This document shows positions 29,770 to 39,248 of a stretch of DNA of 64,000 bases, piece by piece (within the stretch, counting starts at the first letter, position 1; each line of letters begins with the position of its first letter). Both the position numbers and the translations under genes were made by a program. This stretch comes from Gemmatimonadota bacterium. Its GTDB lineage: Bacteria > Gemmatimonadota > Gemmatimonadetes > Gemmatimonadales > GWC2-71-9. Below the pieces are notes generated by a model that was given only the letters and a program-made list of their open reading frames with translations, searched no databases and was not told the origin of the DNA. Location of the stretch: positions 1 to 64,000 of the forward strand of contig PNAE01000007.1 in assembly GCA_003169895.1 (NCBI GenBank), given 5' to 3'.

Positions 29770-30348
29770 ATGACCGTCTTCGACCTGCTATTCATCGGCG
29801 CATTCCTCGCGCTCGTGGTTGCGCTCGGCACCGCCGCATTCGTCGCGATCCGGGGTGCTCATCAACGTTCGTTCACCATCGTGCGGCGGACCGGGATTGC
29901 CTCGGGTCTCTACTTCGCGGCATTAGTCGCCGTCTCGACGGTGACCCCCAGGCGCGTCGTGCCAGTGAACGCTGCGCAATGTTTCGATGACTGGTGCATC
30001 ACGACCGTGAGCGCCGTACGCATACGCTCCGGATCGAGCGACTCACTCAGGGTGGTCCTGCAGTTGTCGAGCCGCGCGCGCGGCATCACCCAGGGGGAGC
30101 GCGACGTGCGCGTGTATGTGGTCGACGACCGTAACCGGCGCTATCAGCCAGTGCCCGACACCGGAGCCATTCCGCTCAGCATCAGGCTCCCGCCCCAGGG
30201 CACCGCAACGACAACGCGCCTGTTTGTGTTGCCAACCGGCGCCGGCAATCCCGCCCTCATTGTCGCGCATGACGTGTTCCCGCATTGCTGCATCATCGGC
30301 GATGCCGAAAGCTTCCTGCACCGGCGCACCGTCGTCCCGCTCCAGTAG
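29770..30348 (+). CDS. Small membrane-anchored hypothetical protein
   Basis: A 192-residue protein with two N-terminal membrane helices (DLLFIGAFLALVVALGTAAFVAI and ASGLYFAALVAVSTVT). A beta-rich extracytoplasmic domain of about 120 residues follows, with CFDDWCITTVSAVRI, a DVRVYVVDDRNRRYQPVPD strand pair and a late FPHCCIIGD. The paired cysteines may form disulfides. The ATG at 29770 was chosen because GGAG stands about nine bases upstream and the first helix follows at once; a start at 29653 is possible but has no ribosome site. I do not recognise the family. It is divergent from the proline-rich gene. Confidence 0.55.
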   Translation: MTVFDLLFIGAFLALVVALGTAAFVAIRGAHQRSFTIVRRTGIASGLYFAALVAVSTVTPRRVVPVNAAQCFDDWCITTVSAVRIRSGSSDSLRVVLQLSSRARGITQGERDVRVYVVDDRNRRYQPVPDTGAIPLSIRLPPQGTATTTRLFVLPTGAGNPALIVAHDVFPHCCIIGDAESFLHRRTVVPLQ

Positions 30349-30369
30349 GCCGGGGCGCCGACACTGGGG

Positions 30370-32661
30370 TCAATAGACGATCTGGTAGTTCAGCCGGATT
30401 CCGCGCGCCGGTTGCGGGATGAAGTCCTTGATCACCGACAGGTTGTCGCGATACACCGTATTGAACACGTTATCAACGTGGACGCTGATGCTGTGCACCA
30501 CACGGGCCTGAAACAAACGGACGCCGAAGCCGACGTTCATGATTGCGTAACCGCTGGTCGGTGTATCGCCATCACCGAGCCGCGTCTGACTCGCGGCGAA
30601 TCGACCTTCGATGCTGCCGGTGTACCGGCTGGCCTGGTAAGTCCCACGCAGCAATCCGCGGAGCGGCGGAATGAAGGGAAGCGGCACGTTCTGCTTGGTG
30701 TCTTCCGCATTCACATAGTCGGAGCTTGCCCTGAGGGCAACGTGCGGTGTGGGCTGGACGATGACCACGGCCTCGAACCCCATGAGTCGGGCATCCGCAG
30801 CAGCGAACTGGCGCACCGGAAAATCCTGAATCGTGTCCCCACGCAGGAACCCGTAGATGTAGTTGCCGATGTAGTTCACATAGGGCGACAATTCAAACAC
30901 GACCTTGTCGTAGCTGCCCTTGAACGAGGCGTCCACGCCAAATCCGTGCTCCGGTGCCAGAGTCGCCGTACCGACCGAGTACGTGCCGCTCGCGGCGTCG
31001 AGGCCATTGGCAAAGAGCTCCTGCACGGTGGGTGCGCGGAACGACCGGGCCAGGGAGAATGAAGCCGTCAACCCCGGCGCGATTCGTCGCACCGCTCCGA
31101 ACGATGCCGTGAAGGCGTTCGACAAGCGCGCCGTACTCAGCGTCTGGAAGACTGGATCCGTCGATGCAGGGTATGGATTGGTCTGGATCTTGTTGTAGTC
31201 ATAGCGAATGCCGGCCTGCAGTCGGGTGTTTGCCGTCGCGAGATATTCCTCGTACGCGTAGCCGGCAACGCCCGTCGTCACCGAGTTCGGGCCCAACGGC
31301 TGGTCGCCTTCGATCGTCAGGTTCTCGATGTCGGTCCATAGCCCCAGCGTGCCCTGCAACTTTCCAATCGGGCGGTGCTGCAGCTGCAGTACCGCGTTGA
31401 ACGTGCGCTTGTGAAAATGGTTCGCCTGCGGGTCCGAAACGCCGGAGGAGTCCTCGGCGGTCGGAAATTCCGAATGATTGTAGTCGTTGTAGCTGGCGTC
31501 CAGCTTCAACCGCTCCGCGAACGCGCCATCGATGTTGAACAGGCTCCGCATCTCGACGGTATTCCGCGCCTGTGCGATGCGCGATGTCGTCGGCGGAATC
31601 GCGAGCCAGTCAGGGTTCGGCGGGGTGCCCGGGATGCCATAGTTCATTTCGTAATGCTTCCCGCCGATGCCGATCATTCCGAAATCGCCCTGGTACGCAT
31701 AGCCAACGCCGGCTTCCGAACTGCGGTCGAACGTTTGCGGGATCCGGTCGAGCACGAAAGCGCCCCCGGTACCCGGATCGGTGTAGGTGCCGGAGGGAAT
31801 CCGGATGTCGTCCGCATGCACGCCGCCCGCCGAAACCCTCACGGCCTGATGTCCCGCGCTGTAGACCGTGTTGAAGTAGCCGGCGTACTGGTCGCTGACC
31901 GTATTGCCTTCCGTCGCGAGAGTGCCGGAGACCGCGTGATCCGAGACCGTTGGCACGATGTCAGTGATCACGTTCACCAGTCCGCCGATCGTATTGGGCC
32001 CATACAGGATCGTCGCCGGCCCGCGCACAACGTCGATCTGGGACACGCCAATCGCCTCGATCGGGGTGGCGTGGGCCGGATCGTATGTTGCGATATCGCC
32101 AACCCGCATGCCGTTCTCGAGCACCAGGACTTCATTGTCGCCGAGACCGCGCAGGATCGGCCGGGTGGGCGCCGAGCCGTTGCCGCGCACCGTCACGCCG
32201 GGGAGGTCGGAAATCTTCTCCGCGAAGCTGGTTCCGGCGCTGTTCTGCAACTCCACGAACGACTTTGATGAGACGGACTGGTACTGGTCGTCGGCCGTGC
32301 GGGCAATCGGTGACGCGGATACGACGATCTCCTTGAGTGTCATCGCGGATGTGACCAGCTCGAAGGTGATTGTCGCGGTATCGCCGGTGACCTCGACCGG
32401 CTTGGTCGCGGAGGCATACCCGCTCGCCGAGGTGAAAATCCGGTAGCTGCCCCGTGGAACGTTGGCGAAGGTGAACTCACCCCTGGAACCGGTGTGCACG
32501 GCGCGGTCGAGATCCAGCAACCGCACTGTGGCGCCGACAACGGGCCTGGTCTCGCTCCGGACGGTGCCGGTGATTGATTGTGCGGACGCCGCCGCGGGGC
32601 GCGAGAGCAATCCAGCAAGGGCAAGGGCCACCGCGGCCAATCGTGGACGGGTCCAGTTCAT
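30370..32661 (-). CDS. TonB-dependent outer-membrane receptor
   Basis: A 763-residue receptor. It has a signal peptide (AAVALALAGLLSRPAAASAQ) and an N-terminal carboxypeptidase-regulatory-like domain (TGTVRSETRPVVGATVRLLD ... FANVPRGSYRIF). The plug domain (about 120-250) carries ISDLPGVTVRG, RGLGDNEVLVLENG and DVVRGPATILYGPNTIGGLVNV. A 22-strand-type barrel follows and ends in LNYQIVY. AGGAG stands seven bases before the ATG at 32661. Family members import siderophores, metals, cobalamin or oligosaccharides with TonB energy. The plug and RGPATILYG style suits metal or siderophore receptors, but no substrate is proven. It is divergent from the second PadR operon. Confidence 0.92.
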   Translation of the reverse strand: MNWTRPRLAAVALALAGLLSRPAAASAQSITGTVRSETRPVVGATVRLLDLDRAVHTGSRGEFTFANVPRGSYRIFTSASGYASATKPVEVTGDTATITFELVTSAMTLKEIVVSASPIARTADDQYQSVSSKSFVELQNSAGTSFAEKISDLPGVTVRGNGSAPTRPILRGLGDNEVLVLENGMRVGDIATYDPAHATPIEAIGVSQIDVVRGPATILYGPNTIGGLVNVITDIVPTVSDHAVSGTLATEGNTVSDQYAGYFNTVYSAGHQAVRVSAGGVHADDIRIPSGTYTDPGTGGAFVLDRIPQTFDRSSEAGVGYAYQGDFGMIGIGGKHYEMNYGIPGTPPNPDWLAIPPTTSRIAQARNTVEMRSLFNIDGAFAERLKLDASYNDYNHSEFPTAEDSSGVSDPQANHFHKRTFNAVLQLQHRPIGKLQGTLGLWTDIENLTIEGDQPLGPNSVTTGVAGYAYEEYLATANTRLQAGIRYDYNKIQTNPYPASTDPVFQTLSTARLSNAFTASFGAVRRIAPGLTASFSLARSFRAPTVQELFANGLDAASGTYSVGTATLAPEHGFGVDASFKGSYDKVVFELSPYVNYIGNYIYGFLRGDTIQDFPVRQFAAADARLMGFEAVVIVQPTPHVALRASSDYVNAEDTKQNVPLPFIPPLRGLLRGTYQASRYTGSIEGRFAASQTRLGDGDTPTSGYAIMNVGFGVRLFQARVVHSISVHVDNVFNTVYRDNLSVIKDFIPQPARGIRLNYQIVY

Positions 32662-32909
32662 CCTGAAACTCCTGTCGTCAGCTCCCGGTTGCTTCCGGTA
32701 CGACTTGAGGCTCCAGTACGTTGACGGGAGCCCTGCAGCATGCACTCGCCCGAGGGCCGAGACGGACGACCGCGTCGCGGTCAAATCCCAGTCCGCTGAA
32801 AAGGTGGACCCACCGGCAGTGAATGGTAGCTCGGACCGGATTCCTGTCCAGCGGCCGAGTCCTGCGCCTCTGGCAGACTGGCAACCCTTTCCCGCCGGGA
32901 GGTATCTTA

Positions 32910-32928
32910 CCTTCAGACCATCTGAAGG
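32910..32928 (+). promoter_or_regulatory. Palindromic operator of the second PadR-permease operon
   Basis: A perfect inverted repeat CCTTCAGA-CCA-TCTGAAGG, 11 bases before the padR ATG. Its right arm also supplies the GAAGGA ribosome site, so a bound repressor would sit on the start of the message. A possible -10 (TATCTT, 32903-32908) lies just upstream. Confidence 0.65.
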
Positions 32929-32939
32929 AATGACCGTCC

Positions 32940-33290
32940 ATGGCCGACCCACGTGGCGAGTTGCTCCAGGGCACGCTCGAGATGCTGGTGCTCAAGACCC
33001 TCGCCCTCGAACCGATGCACGGCTGGGGGATCGCCCACCGCATCGAGCACCTGTCCGGCAATGTGTTTCTGGTAACCCAGGGCTCCCTCTACCCCGCCCT
33101 GGTGCGCATGAAACGCCGCGGCTGGCTCAGGACCGCGTGGCGCATCACCGAGAACAACCGGCGCGCGCGCTACTACGAACTCACAGCCGTGGGCCGGTAT
33201 CAACTCGATGTTGAGCGCGCCAGCTGGCTGCGCGCCTCCTCGGCAATCAACGGCATCATGAACGCCCACTGGGTGACAGGGGAAGCATGA
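32940..33290 (+). CDS. PadR-family transcriptional repressor
   Basis: A 116-residue PadR regulator: ELLQGTLEMLVLKTLALEPMHGWGIAHRI, the TQGSLYPALVRMKRRGW wing and ARYYELTAVGRYQL. It resembles the PadR at 25685 but has its own, unrelated palindrome upstream (32910-32928), so the two probably act on separate operons. Its stop overlaps the permease ATG (ATGA). Confidence 0.93.
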   Translation: MADPRGELLQGTLEMLVLKTLALEPMHGWGIAHRIEHLSGNVFLVTQGSLYPALVRMKRRGWLRTAWRITENNRRARYYELTAVGRYQLDVERASWLRASSAINGIMNAHWVTGEA

Positions 33291-35953
33291 GCATCATTTC
33301 CGACATCGCGGAGCGCCTCCGCGCCCTGATCTTCCGGCGACGTGAAGAGCGTGAACTCGCCGAGGAGCTCCAGCTGCACGTGGAAATGGAAGCCGAACAC
33401 CGTCGGGCGTCAGGTGCCGACGCGGCCGAGGCGCGGCGGCGCAGCATCATCGCACTGGGCGGCGTGGAGCGAGTGAAGGAAGACGTGCGAGACGCGCGCG
33501 GCATCCGCCTGCTGGAGGAGAGCGCCGGCGACCTGGCCTTTGGGGTGCGCACGCTGCGGCGCAGCCGCGGATTCGCCATCGTGGTGATCCTCACGCTCGC
33601 GATTGGCATCGGCGGGACGACCGCGGTGTTCAGCGCCGTGGACGCCGTGTTGCTGCAACCGCTGCCGTATCAGGAGCCCGGCCAACTCGCCCGCCTCTAT
33701 GGGGCCGACGTCAACAACCTCAGCGGTCGCAACTTCGTCACCCCGGTGCACTACCTCGCCTATCGCAGCCAGCTTTCGTCGATGGAGGCTGTGGCTGCGA
33801 TCCTGACGTACGACGAAAAGGGTGCCGATATCGGGACCGGCGATAACGTGCGCCGCATCCGCCTTCTTCCCGCGAGCGCCAACTACTTCGATGTCGTCCG
33901 CGTCCACCCCGCACTCGGCCGCGGCTTCCAGGTGGCCGATGAAAACGGTACGGGGATCGAAGACAACATTGACGCCGCGCCGGTCGTGGTGCTGAGCCAC
34001 CAGGTGTGGCAGGACCAGTTCCACGGCGACCCGTCGGCCATCGGTCGCGCACTCGTGATGAACGGCAGGAGTTATACCGTGTCTGGTGTGATGCCCGCCG
34101 GGTTCAAGGATCCGATCGCTGGCGCAATTGACGGCTGGGTGCCAATGGACCTGAGCCAGGGGAAGGACCCGAACGAAGCGGGAAATCACTACCTCACGTT
34201 GATCGCGCGACTCCGTCCCGGCGTGCCGATCACCCGCGCCCAGGCGGAACTCGATGGCCTTAGCCTCCGGCTCGCCGAACAATACCCGATGGCCAAGAAC
34301 GAGCGCGCGCGCCTGTATCCGCTCAAGGAGGATATCGTCGGCTCGTCGAGCCGGGCGCTTGCGATCATGCTCGGTGCGGTCGGGCTCGTGCTCGTGCTCG
34401 TCTGCGTCAACATCGCGAATCTCATGCTGGTGCGCGGCTCGGAGCGCACCCGTGAATTCGCCGTCCGCTCCGCCCTGGGAGCAGGGCGCTCGCGGCTCGT
34501 GCGGCAGCTGCTGGTCGAAAGCCTCATCCTCGCCGTGGCCGGCGCGATCGCGGGGCTGATCGTGGCGCGCATCGCTATGTCGGCGATCGTCGCGGTGGGA
34601 TCGGGCAGCATTCCGCGGCTCGCATCACTGTCGATCGACCCCAGGCTGCTGGCATTCGCGCTGGCTGTGGCTACGCTGTGCGCGGTGTTGTTCGGACTGG
34701 TCCCCGCGGTCCGCGCAGCGCGCACGCAGCCGGGCGATGCGCTACGCGATCAGGGTCGTTCGGCAACCAGCGGAGGGCATGCCATGCGGCTCCGCGAGTG
34801 GCTGGTCGTATCGCAGGTCGCGCTCGCGTTCGTGCTCCTGGTGGGCGCCGGACTGCTGCTCGCGAGTTTTCAGCGGATTCGCCAGGTCGAGCTCGGCGTG
34901 ACGGCTGACCGAGTGCTCGCCTTCGAGTTGAACCTGCCTGCCGCGCGGTACGACTCGACAGCGCGGGCACAGTTCTACGACGCCTTTGCCTCGCAGGTCG
35001 CGTCACTTCCGGGTGTACGCGCAGCCGGAGGGGTCTCGAAGCTGCCGGCGACCGGTCGATATCATCAGTGGAGCGTGACAGCGCTGACCGGGCCGTTGGC
35101 TGGCGATGAAAAGCGGCGCAACACCGGGGCCGAAAATCGCGTGGTGTCGGGCGACTATTTCCGCACCGTCGGGATTCCAGTGGTCGAAGGGCGAGCCTTC
35201 GGCGCAGGTGATGATGGTCGCGCACCGGACCGGGTCATCATCAGCAAGAGTCTCTCGAATACGTTGTACCCGAACACCAGCGCGGTCGGCCAGAGACTTC
35301 GCACCGGCGGGCGCTCCAGCGAGATCATCGGCGTGGTCGGCGACGTCGCCGTCGATAACGAAGGGAATCCGGACGGGTACGTCTACCACGCGCACCGCCA
35401 GTTTGCGGGCGATCGCAATTGGGCATTGACGCAGGTCGTCGCGACCACCGGGGCCCCCGAGCGCCTGGAGCCCGCCATCCGGCGAGCGCTTGCCGCCCGT
35501 GATCCACAACTCGTGATGTTCCGGCCCACGACGCTTGACGCAGCGATCGGGCGCGGCGCGGCACAGCGAGTGTTCACGTTGAGAATCCTGATGAGCTTCG
35601 CGGCGGTCGCACTTGCGCTCTCCGCGCTCGGCCTCTTCGGTGTTCTCTCCTACGGCGTGAAGCTGCGGAGTCGTGAGTTCGGGATTCGCATGGCGCTGGG
35701 AGCCGGGCGGGGTACCATCCGCAGCATAGTCCTGCGGCAGGGCTTGTTGGTCACTGCCGTCGGGATCGGCATTGGCCTGGTGGGCTCGCTGGCACTGTCA
35801 AAGCTGATGGTGTCCCTGCTCTTTCACGTCAGCCCGATCGATCCGCGAGTACTGGCCGGCGCGGTGCTGTTCCTGGTGATAGTCGCCGGGGCGGCGGCGT
35901 ACCTGCCAGCGCACCGCGCCACGGCGGTCGATCCGCGGACGGTGCTGCAGTAG
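33287..35953 (+). CDS. ADOP-type orphan MacB/FtsX permease
   Basis: An 888-residue permease with the same layout as that at 26020. It has an N-terminal soluble segment (SIISDIAERLRALIFRRREERELAEEL), then MacB periplasmic cores and two FtsX blocks (LAIMLGAVGLVLVLVCVNIANLMLVRGSER; LMSFAAVALALSALGLFGVLSYG with SREFGIRMALGAG). It ends in the usual AVDPRTVLQ. No ATPase gene is adjacent. It is translationally coupled to padR. The substrate is unknown. Confidence 0.9.
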   Translation: MSIISDIAERLRALIFRRREERELAEELQLHVEMEAEHRRASGADAAEARRRSIIALGGVERVKEDVRDARGIRLLEESAGDLAFGVRTLRRSRGFAIVVILTLAIGIGGTTAVFSAVDAVLLQPLPYQEPGQLARLYGADVNNLSGRNFVTPVHYLAYRSQLSSMEAVAAILTYDEKGADIGTGDNVRRIRLLPASANYFDVVRVHPALGRGFQVADENGTGIEDNIDAAPVVVLSHQVWQDQFHGDPSAIGRALVMNGRSYTVSGVMPAGFKDPIAGAIDGWVPMDLSQGKDPNEAGNHYLTLIARLRPGVPITRAQAELDGLSLRLAEQYPMAKNERARLYPLKEDIVGSSSRALAIMLGAVGLVLVLVCVNIANLMLVRGSERTREFAVRSALGAGRSRLVRQLLVESLILAVAGAIAGLIVARIAMSAIVAVGSGSIPRLASLSIDPRLLAFALAVATLCAVLFGLVPAVRAARTQPGDALRDQGRSATSGGHAMRLREWLVVSQVALAFVLLVGAGLLLASFQRIRQVELGVTADRVLAFELNLPAARYDSTARAQFYDAFASQVASLPGVRAAGGVSKLPATGRYHQWSVTALTGPLAGDEKRRNTGAENRVVSGDYFRTVGIPVVEGRAFGAGDDGRAPDRVIISKSLSNTLYPNTSAVGQRLRTGGRSSEIIGVVGDVAVDNEGNPDGYVYHAHRQFAGDRNWALTQVVATTGAPERLEPAIRRALAARDPQLVMFRPTTLDAAIGRGAAQRVFTLRILMSFAAVALALSALGLFGVLSYGVKLRSREFGIRMALGAGRGTIRSIVLRQGLLVTAVGIGIGLVGSLALSKLMVSLLFHVSPIDPRVLAGAVLFLVIVAGAAAYLPAHRATAVDPRTVLQ

Positions 35954-36311
35954 CGGTATCGCGCGCATCGTCTTGCCAGCCGACGACCACCGTAATCACT
36001 GTACTGTCGCGCGCGACCACCGTGCATCCCCCGCCGGCCGCTGCGGGTCCCGCGCGCATGGCACGATCGCAAACTGGCGGCCGCTGGCTCACCGACGCGG
36101 CCTCCGGGGGACGCACGGTGGTCGCTGCGGGCAGAGACACCGTAGGCCGACCGGGACGAGAGCCCGAAGCGGGGCCTCGGTGAGCCAGCGGCCGCCCCGC
36201 GCCGATGACACCGAGCCGGCATGACTTGCGGCGGCCGCGCCAGCGAACCGCAGACCCGCGCAGGGCTGCTCGTCCCGGCGCGCAGTCGCGGTTGCGCCGC
36301 GGCGACGGCGG
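35954..36311. other. Non-coding gap with a long inverted repeat
   Basis: A GC-rich stretch of 358 bases between the permease and a convergent hydrolase gene. Reading frames exist on the minus strand but have no conserved pattern or ribosome site. Its main structure is the inverted repeat listed separately. Confidence 0.6.
36076..36196. repeat. Long inverted repeat, 20-base perfect arms
   Basis: GGCGGCCGCTGGCTCACCGA (36076-36095) and its exact reverse complement (36177-36196) enclose 81 bases. Inside, ACGGTG and CACCGT can form a smaller hairpin, and GGCC boxes extend the outer stem with bulges. It may be a folded transcript end, a palindromic repeat element or a recombination-type site. No terminal duplication or transposase was seen. 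Confidence 0.7.
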
Positions 36312-36926
36312 TTATGACTCCCGGCCTCGCAGCTCGGAGGTGACGGCGAACCTGTCGCCGTGGCCGGGAACGATATGCCGGGCGAGTGCGAGCACCGCGG
36401 CGCGGCTGGTGCGCTGCTGTTCCGCATTCCGGGACCACTGCATCCAGGCGCGATCGATACCATCGTGCTCGTACTCGAACAGGTCACCCACGATCGCGAC
36501 CCTGCCGATCGAGGTATCGACAATGACGCTAAGGTCGTGATCGGTATGCCCCGCGGTCCGCATCACCGTGATCGGGGCTTCTCGCACGGGACACGGAAGC
36601 TCGAGCGGACCGCGATCGAAATCGTGCGTCCAGTACACGCCGTCGCGTGACACGTCGGTGTCGAGAATGAACGTCGCGCCGGGAAAGAGGTTGTTGTTGC
36701 CGATGTGATCCAGGTGACCGTGAGTATTGACCACATACGCAATGTCGGCGGGCGAGAGGCCCTGGGTAGCAAGCGCGTCGAGCAATTGCCGTCGCTGGCC
36801 GGGGTCTCCGGTATCAACCACCACGTTCAACGCACCATGGATGAGCGTGACGGTGCCGGCAGCGCGGAAACGTCCGTCGCCGGTTGGCGTCGAATTGCCC
36901 GACAAGAGTACGGTGACTTGATGCAC
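36312..36926 (-). CDS. Metallo-beta-lactamase-fold hydrolase
   Basis: A 204-residue single-domain MBL-fold protein with all metal-binding positions. THGHLDH gives His69, His71, Asp73 and His74; His127 is in TAGHTDH, Asp148 in VGDLFEYE and His189 in VPGHGD. The compact form is like MBLAC1 or glyoxalase II-type hydrolases acting on thioesters or other esters. The start is a GTG at 36926, seven bases from the stop of the upstream FMN reductase gene, so the two are likely one operon. The substrate is unknown. Confidence 0.85.
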   Translation of the reverse strand: MHQVTVLLSGNSTPTGDGRFRAAGTVTLIHGALNVVVDTGDPGQRRQLLDALATQGLSPADIAYVVNTHGHLDHIGNNNLFPGATFILDTDVSRDGVYWTHDFDRGPLELPCPVREAPITVMRTAGHTDHDLSVIVDTSIGRVAIVGDLFEYEHDGIDRAWMQWSRNAEQQRTSRAAVLALARHIVPGHGDRFAVTSELRGRES

Positions 36927-36932
36927 GGCCCC

Positions 36933-37490
36933 TCAGTGGCCCGCGTTCCGCTCCACCCACTCGCCAAACGCCGCCATGAAGCGGGTAAAGAACTCCCGTG
37001 AACTCTCGACCAGCGTCCCGGCCTGGTCGAAGAGTTTCGCCGCGCCGCTGATGTATGCCTCCGGCTGCTGCATCGTCGGCACGTTGACGTAGACCAGTGA
37101 CTGTCGCAAGTGATGATTGGCGCCAAACGCACCGAGACCAAACGGCGTGACGCTCACCACCGCGCCGGGCTTGCCGCTCCAGACACCGTGTCCGCCGGGG
37201 CGCGACGCGATGTCGAGCGCGTTCTTGAGCACTGCCGGCACGGAACGGTTGTACTCCGGCGTCACGAAGAGGACGCCATCGCAGGCCTTGACGTCGCGCC
37301 GGAGCTGGGCCCACGCCTCGGGCAGGTCGGCCTCGAGGTCCTCGTTGTACATCGGCAGCGGGCCGAGGTCGAGCTCGCGGCACGCCAGCGACGGCGGCGC
37401 AACCGACATTAACGCCCGCGCCACCTTGCGGGTCACCGACTCGCGGCGAAGGCTGCCGACCAGCACCACGATCTCAAAGCGACGATTCAC
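36933..37490 (-). CDS. NADPH-dependent FMN reductase (flavodoxin-like)
   Basis: A 185-residue flavodoxin-fold reductase with the FMN phosphate loop VGSLRRESVTRKVARAL at the N-terminus, the LGPLPMYNEDLE segment and the conserved TPEYNRSVPAVLKNALD motif. Such enzymes reduce FMN, quinones, azo dyes or chromate using NAD(P)H in the cytoplasm. It lies between the arabinofuranosidase gene (39 bases upstream) and the MBL hydrolase gene. Confidence 0.93.
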   Translation of the reverse strand: MNRRFEIVVLVGSLRRESVTRKVARALMSVAPPSLACRELDLGPLPMYNEDLEADLPEAWAQLRRDVKACDGVLFVTPEYNRSVPAVLKNALDIASRPGGHGVWSGKPGAVVSVTPFGLGAFGANHHLRQSLVYVNVPTMQQPEAYISGAAKLFDQAGTLVESSREFFTRFMAAFGEWVERNAGH

Positions 37491-37529
37491 GCGTGTTCCT
37501 CAGGGAATGGGCCTGCCACCGCATCCGCG

Positions 37530-39191
37530 TCATGCGTCCAGCGTAATTGCCAACTTGGTCACCGACGCCGGCGGGAACCGGTAGACGCCGCTCAGCTCGC
37601 GCGCAGCGATGTCGGCCGTAATCGGCATCACTGCATCCGGTTGATCGAAGCTGTTCACGTCGTGCACGCTGCTGGCGGTGAGCGTCGTCATTCGGATCGC
37701 GCCGACGGTCCCGCCCCGCACGACCACTTCCGTCTCCCGCGCCTCGGTGAGCGATGCATTGGTGACCGTCAGAGTGAGTTCGCGACCACGCCGCGACGCC
37801 GACCCGTTCAGCCCCCAGAACGCTCCGCGCTTGCCATCCTTTGCCAGCCATGACGCCTGCGGCCCCGACACCAGGGTGCGCACCGACTGCGCGCCCTGGT
37901 GCGCGGCATACATCGCGAATACGTGATACGCGGGTGTGACGCAGAACTTGTCCCCGTGCGAAAAGCACAGCGAGTGTATGCAGTTGATGAGCTGGGCCAC
38001 GTTCGCCATCGCGACCTTGTCGGCGTGGCGGTGGAAGATGTCGAGCGTGAGTCCGGTCACCAGTGCATCGCGGATGGTCGACTGCGACTCGAACAGGTGG
38101 CTCGGGTCGACGATCGGCGCGCTCGTGTGCCAGGCGCCCCATTCGTCGACCACGAGCTTGATGCGGCGCTGGCGGTCGGCCTGGCGCATGACTTCCCAGA
38201 TCGACGCGATGATCGATTCGATCCGGTCGGCACTCACCAGCAGGTCGTACCACCCGCGCTCGTCGAACGCGATGGCGTCGGCGCCGGCATCCGGCGCGCT
38301 GCAGTAGTGGTGCATCGACAGGCCCCACATCCGGTCGAGGCTGCCACGCTCCGCCAGCGCGGCGAACAGCCGCCGCGTCCACTCGATGTCGCCGCCGTTC
38401 GGCCCCGAGGCGATGAACGCCAGGTCCACATCGAACTGCGGCACCGACCACGCCACGAAGCGCCGGTACTCCTCCGCGTATTCTTCCGGCGTGAAGTTGC
38501 CGCCGCATCCCCACGCCTCGTTACCCACCCCCCAGTAGCGAACCTGGTACGGATTGCGGTCCCCCGCTGCGGCCCGCACGCCGGACCAGCTGGTGGTCGC
38601 CGGCGGCGAGTTGCAATACTCCAACCACTGGTTGAATGCGGTCGCGGGCAGCGTCCGCACGTTGGCCGCAAGGTAGGGCTCTGCGCCAATCAGGCGGCAG
38701 AAGCGGACGAATTCCGTCGTGCCGAATTCGTTGGGATCGTACTTCGCGGGCCCGCCGGCGACCTGCTTGAGTCCTGCATCGCCAGCCCAGAAGTTGGTGC
38801 GCACCGGCCGCTTGTCGCGCGGTCCCACGCCGTCACGCCAGTCATACGAGTCGGCAAAGCACCCGCCGGGCCAGCGCACGACACTCGGCTTGATGAGTCG
38901 CATCGCGTCCACCAGCGCCGTTCGGACGCCGCCGATGTTCGGAACCTTGGAGCCCTCGCCCACCCACACGCCGTCGTAGATCACGCCGCCGAGGTGTTCG
39001 GTGAAGTGACCATAGACCTCCGGGGCGATGGTACCGATCGGCTCGTCGAGAAGAACCTCGATGTGCGAATCCGCGAGCAGCGATCGCACCCGCCCACGCA
39101 GCAATGGGACGGACGTGCCGTGCGGCACGATCAGCGAGACACCGCCGGCGAGCGCGGTCTGGACGAATTGTCTTCTCGGGATGCCGGGCAT
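37530..39191 (-). CDS. GH51-type alpha-L-arabinofuranosidase with a Tat-like signal
   Basis: A 553-residue glycosidase. Residues 6-23 (RRQFVQTALAGGVSLIV) look like a twin-arginine signal, so it is probably exported folded. The GH51 (alpha/beta)8 barrel is shown by GHFTEHLGGVIYDG, MRLIKPSVVRWPGGCFADSYDWRDGVG, the acid/base Glu225 in GVGNEAWG and the nucleophile Glu350 in VVDEWGAWH. The beta-sandwich at the C-terminus follows. Family enzymes remove terminal arabinofuranose from arabinan or arabinoxylan. The start at 39191 was preferred to 39224 because the Tat motif begins there. Confidence 0.88.
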   Translation of the reverse strand: MPGIPRRQFVQTALAGGVSLIVPHGTSVPLLRGRVRSLLADSHIEVLLDEPIGTIAPEVYGHFTEHLGGVIYDGVWVGEGSKVPNIGGVRTALVDAMRLIKPSVVRWPGGCFADSYDWRDGVGPRDKRPVRTNFWAGDAGLKQVAGGPAKYDPNEFGTTEFVRFCRLIGAEPYLAANVRTLPATAFNQWLEYCNSPPATTSWSGVRAAAGDRNPYQVRYWGVGNEAWGCGGNFTPEEYAEEYRRFVAWSVPQFDVDLAFIASGPNGGDIEWTRRLFAALAERGSLDRMWGLSMHHYCSAPDAGADAIAFDERGWYDLLVSADRIESIIASIWEVMRQADRQRRIKLVVDEWGAWHTSAPIVDPSHLFESQSTIRDALVTGLTLDIFHRHADKVAMANVAQLINCIHSLCFSHGDKFCVTPAYHVFAMYAAHQGAQSVRTLVSGPQASWLAKDGKRGAFWGLNGSASRRGRELTLTVTNASLTEARETEVVVRGGTVGAIRMTTLTASSVHDVNSFDQPDAVMPITADIAARELSGVYRFPPASVTKLAITLDA

Positions 39192-39248
39192 GGCGGTTCC
39201 GGTCACGTGACTGGGGGCACGCAATCGTCGCTCGGCGAGACCGGAAGA

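Noticed and set aside
26020-35953. The ADOP permeases as exporters for the RiPP
   Set aside because: They are 6 kb or more away in separate operons with their own regulators and no ATPase. Nothing ties them to the peptide.
36076-36196. Insertion sequence or MITE
   Set aside because: No transposase frame and no flanking direct repeat. It is kept only as an unexplained inverted repeat.
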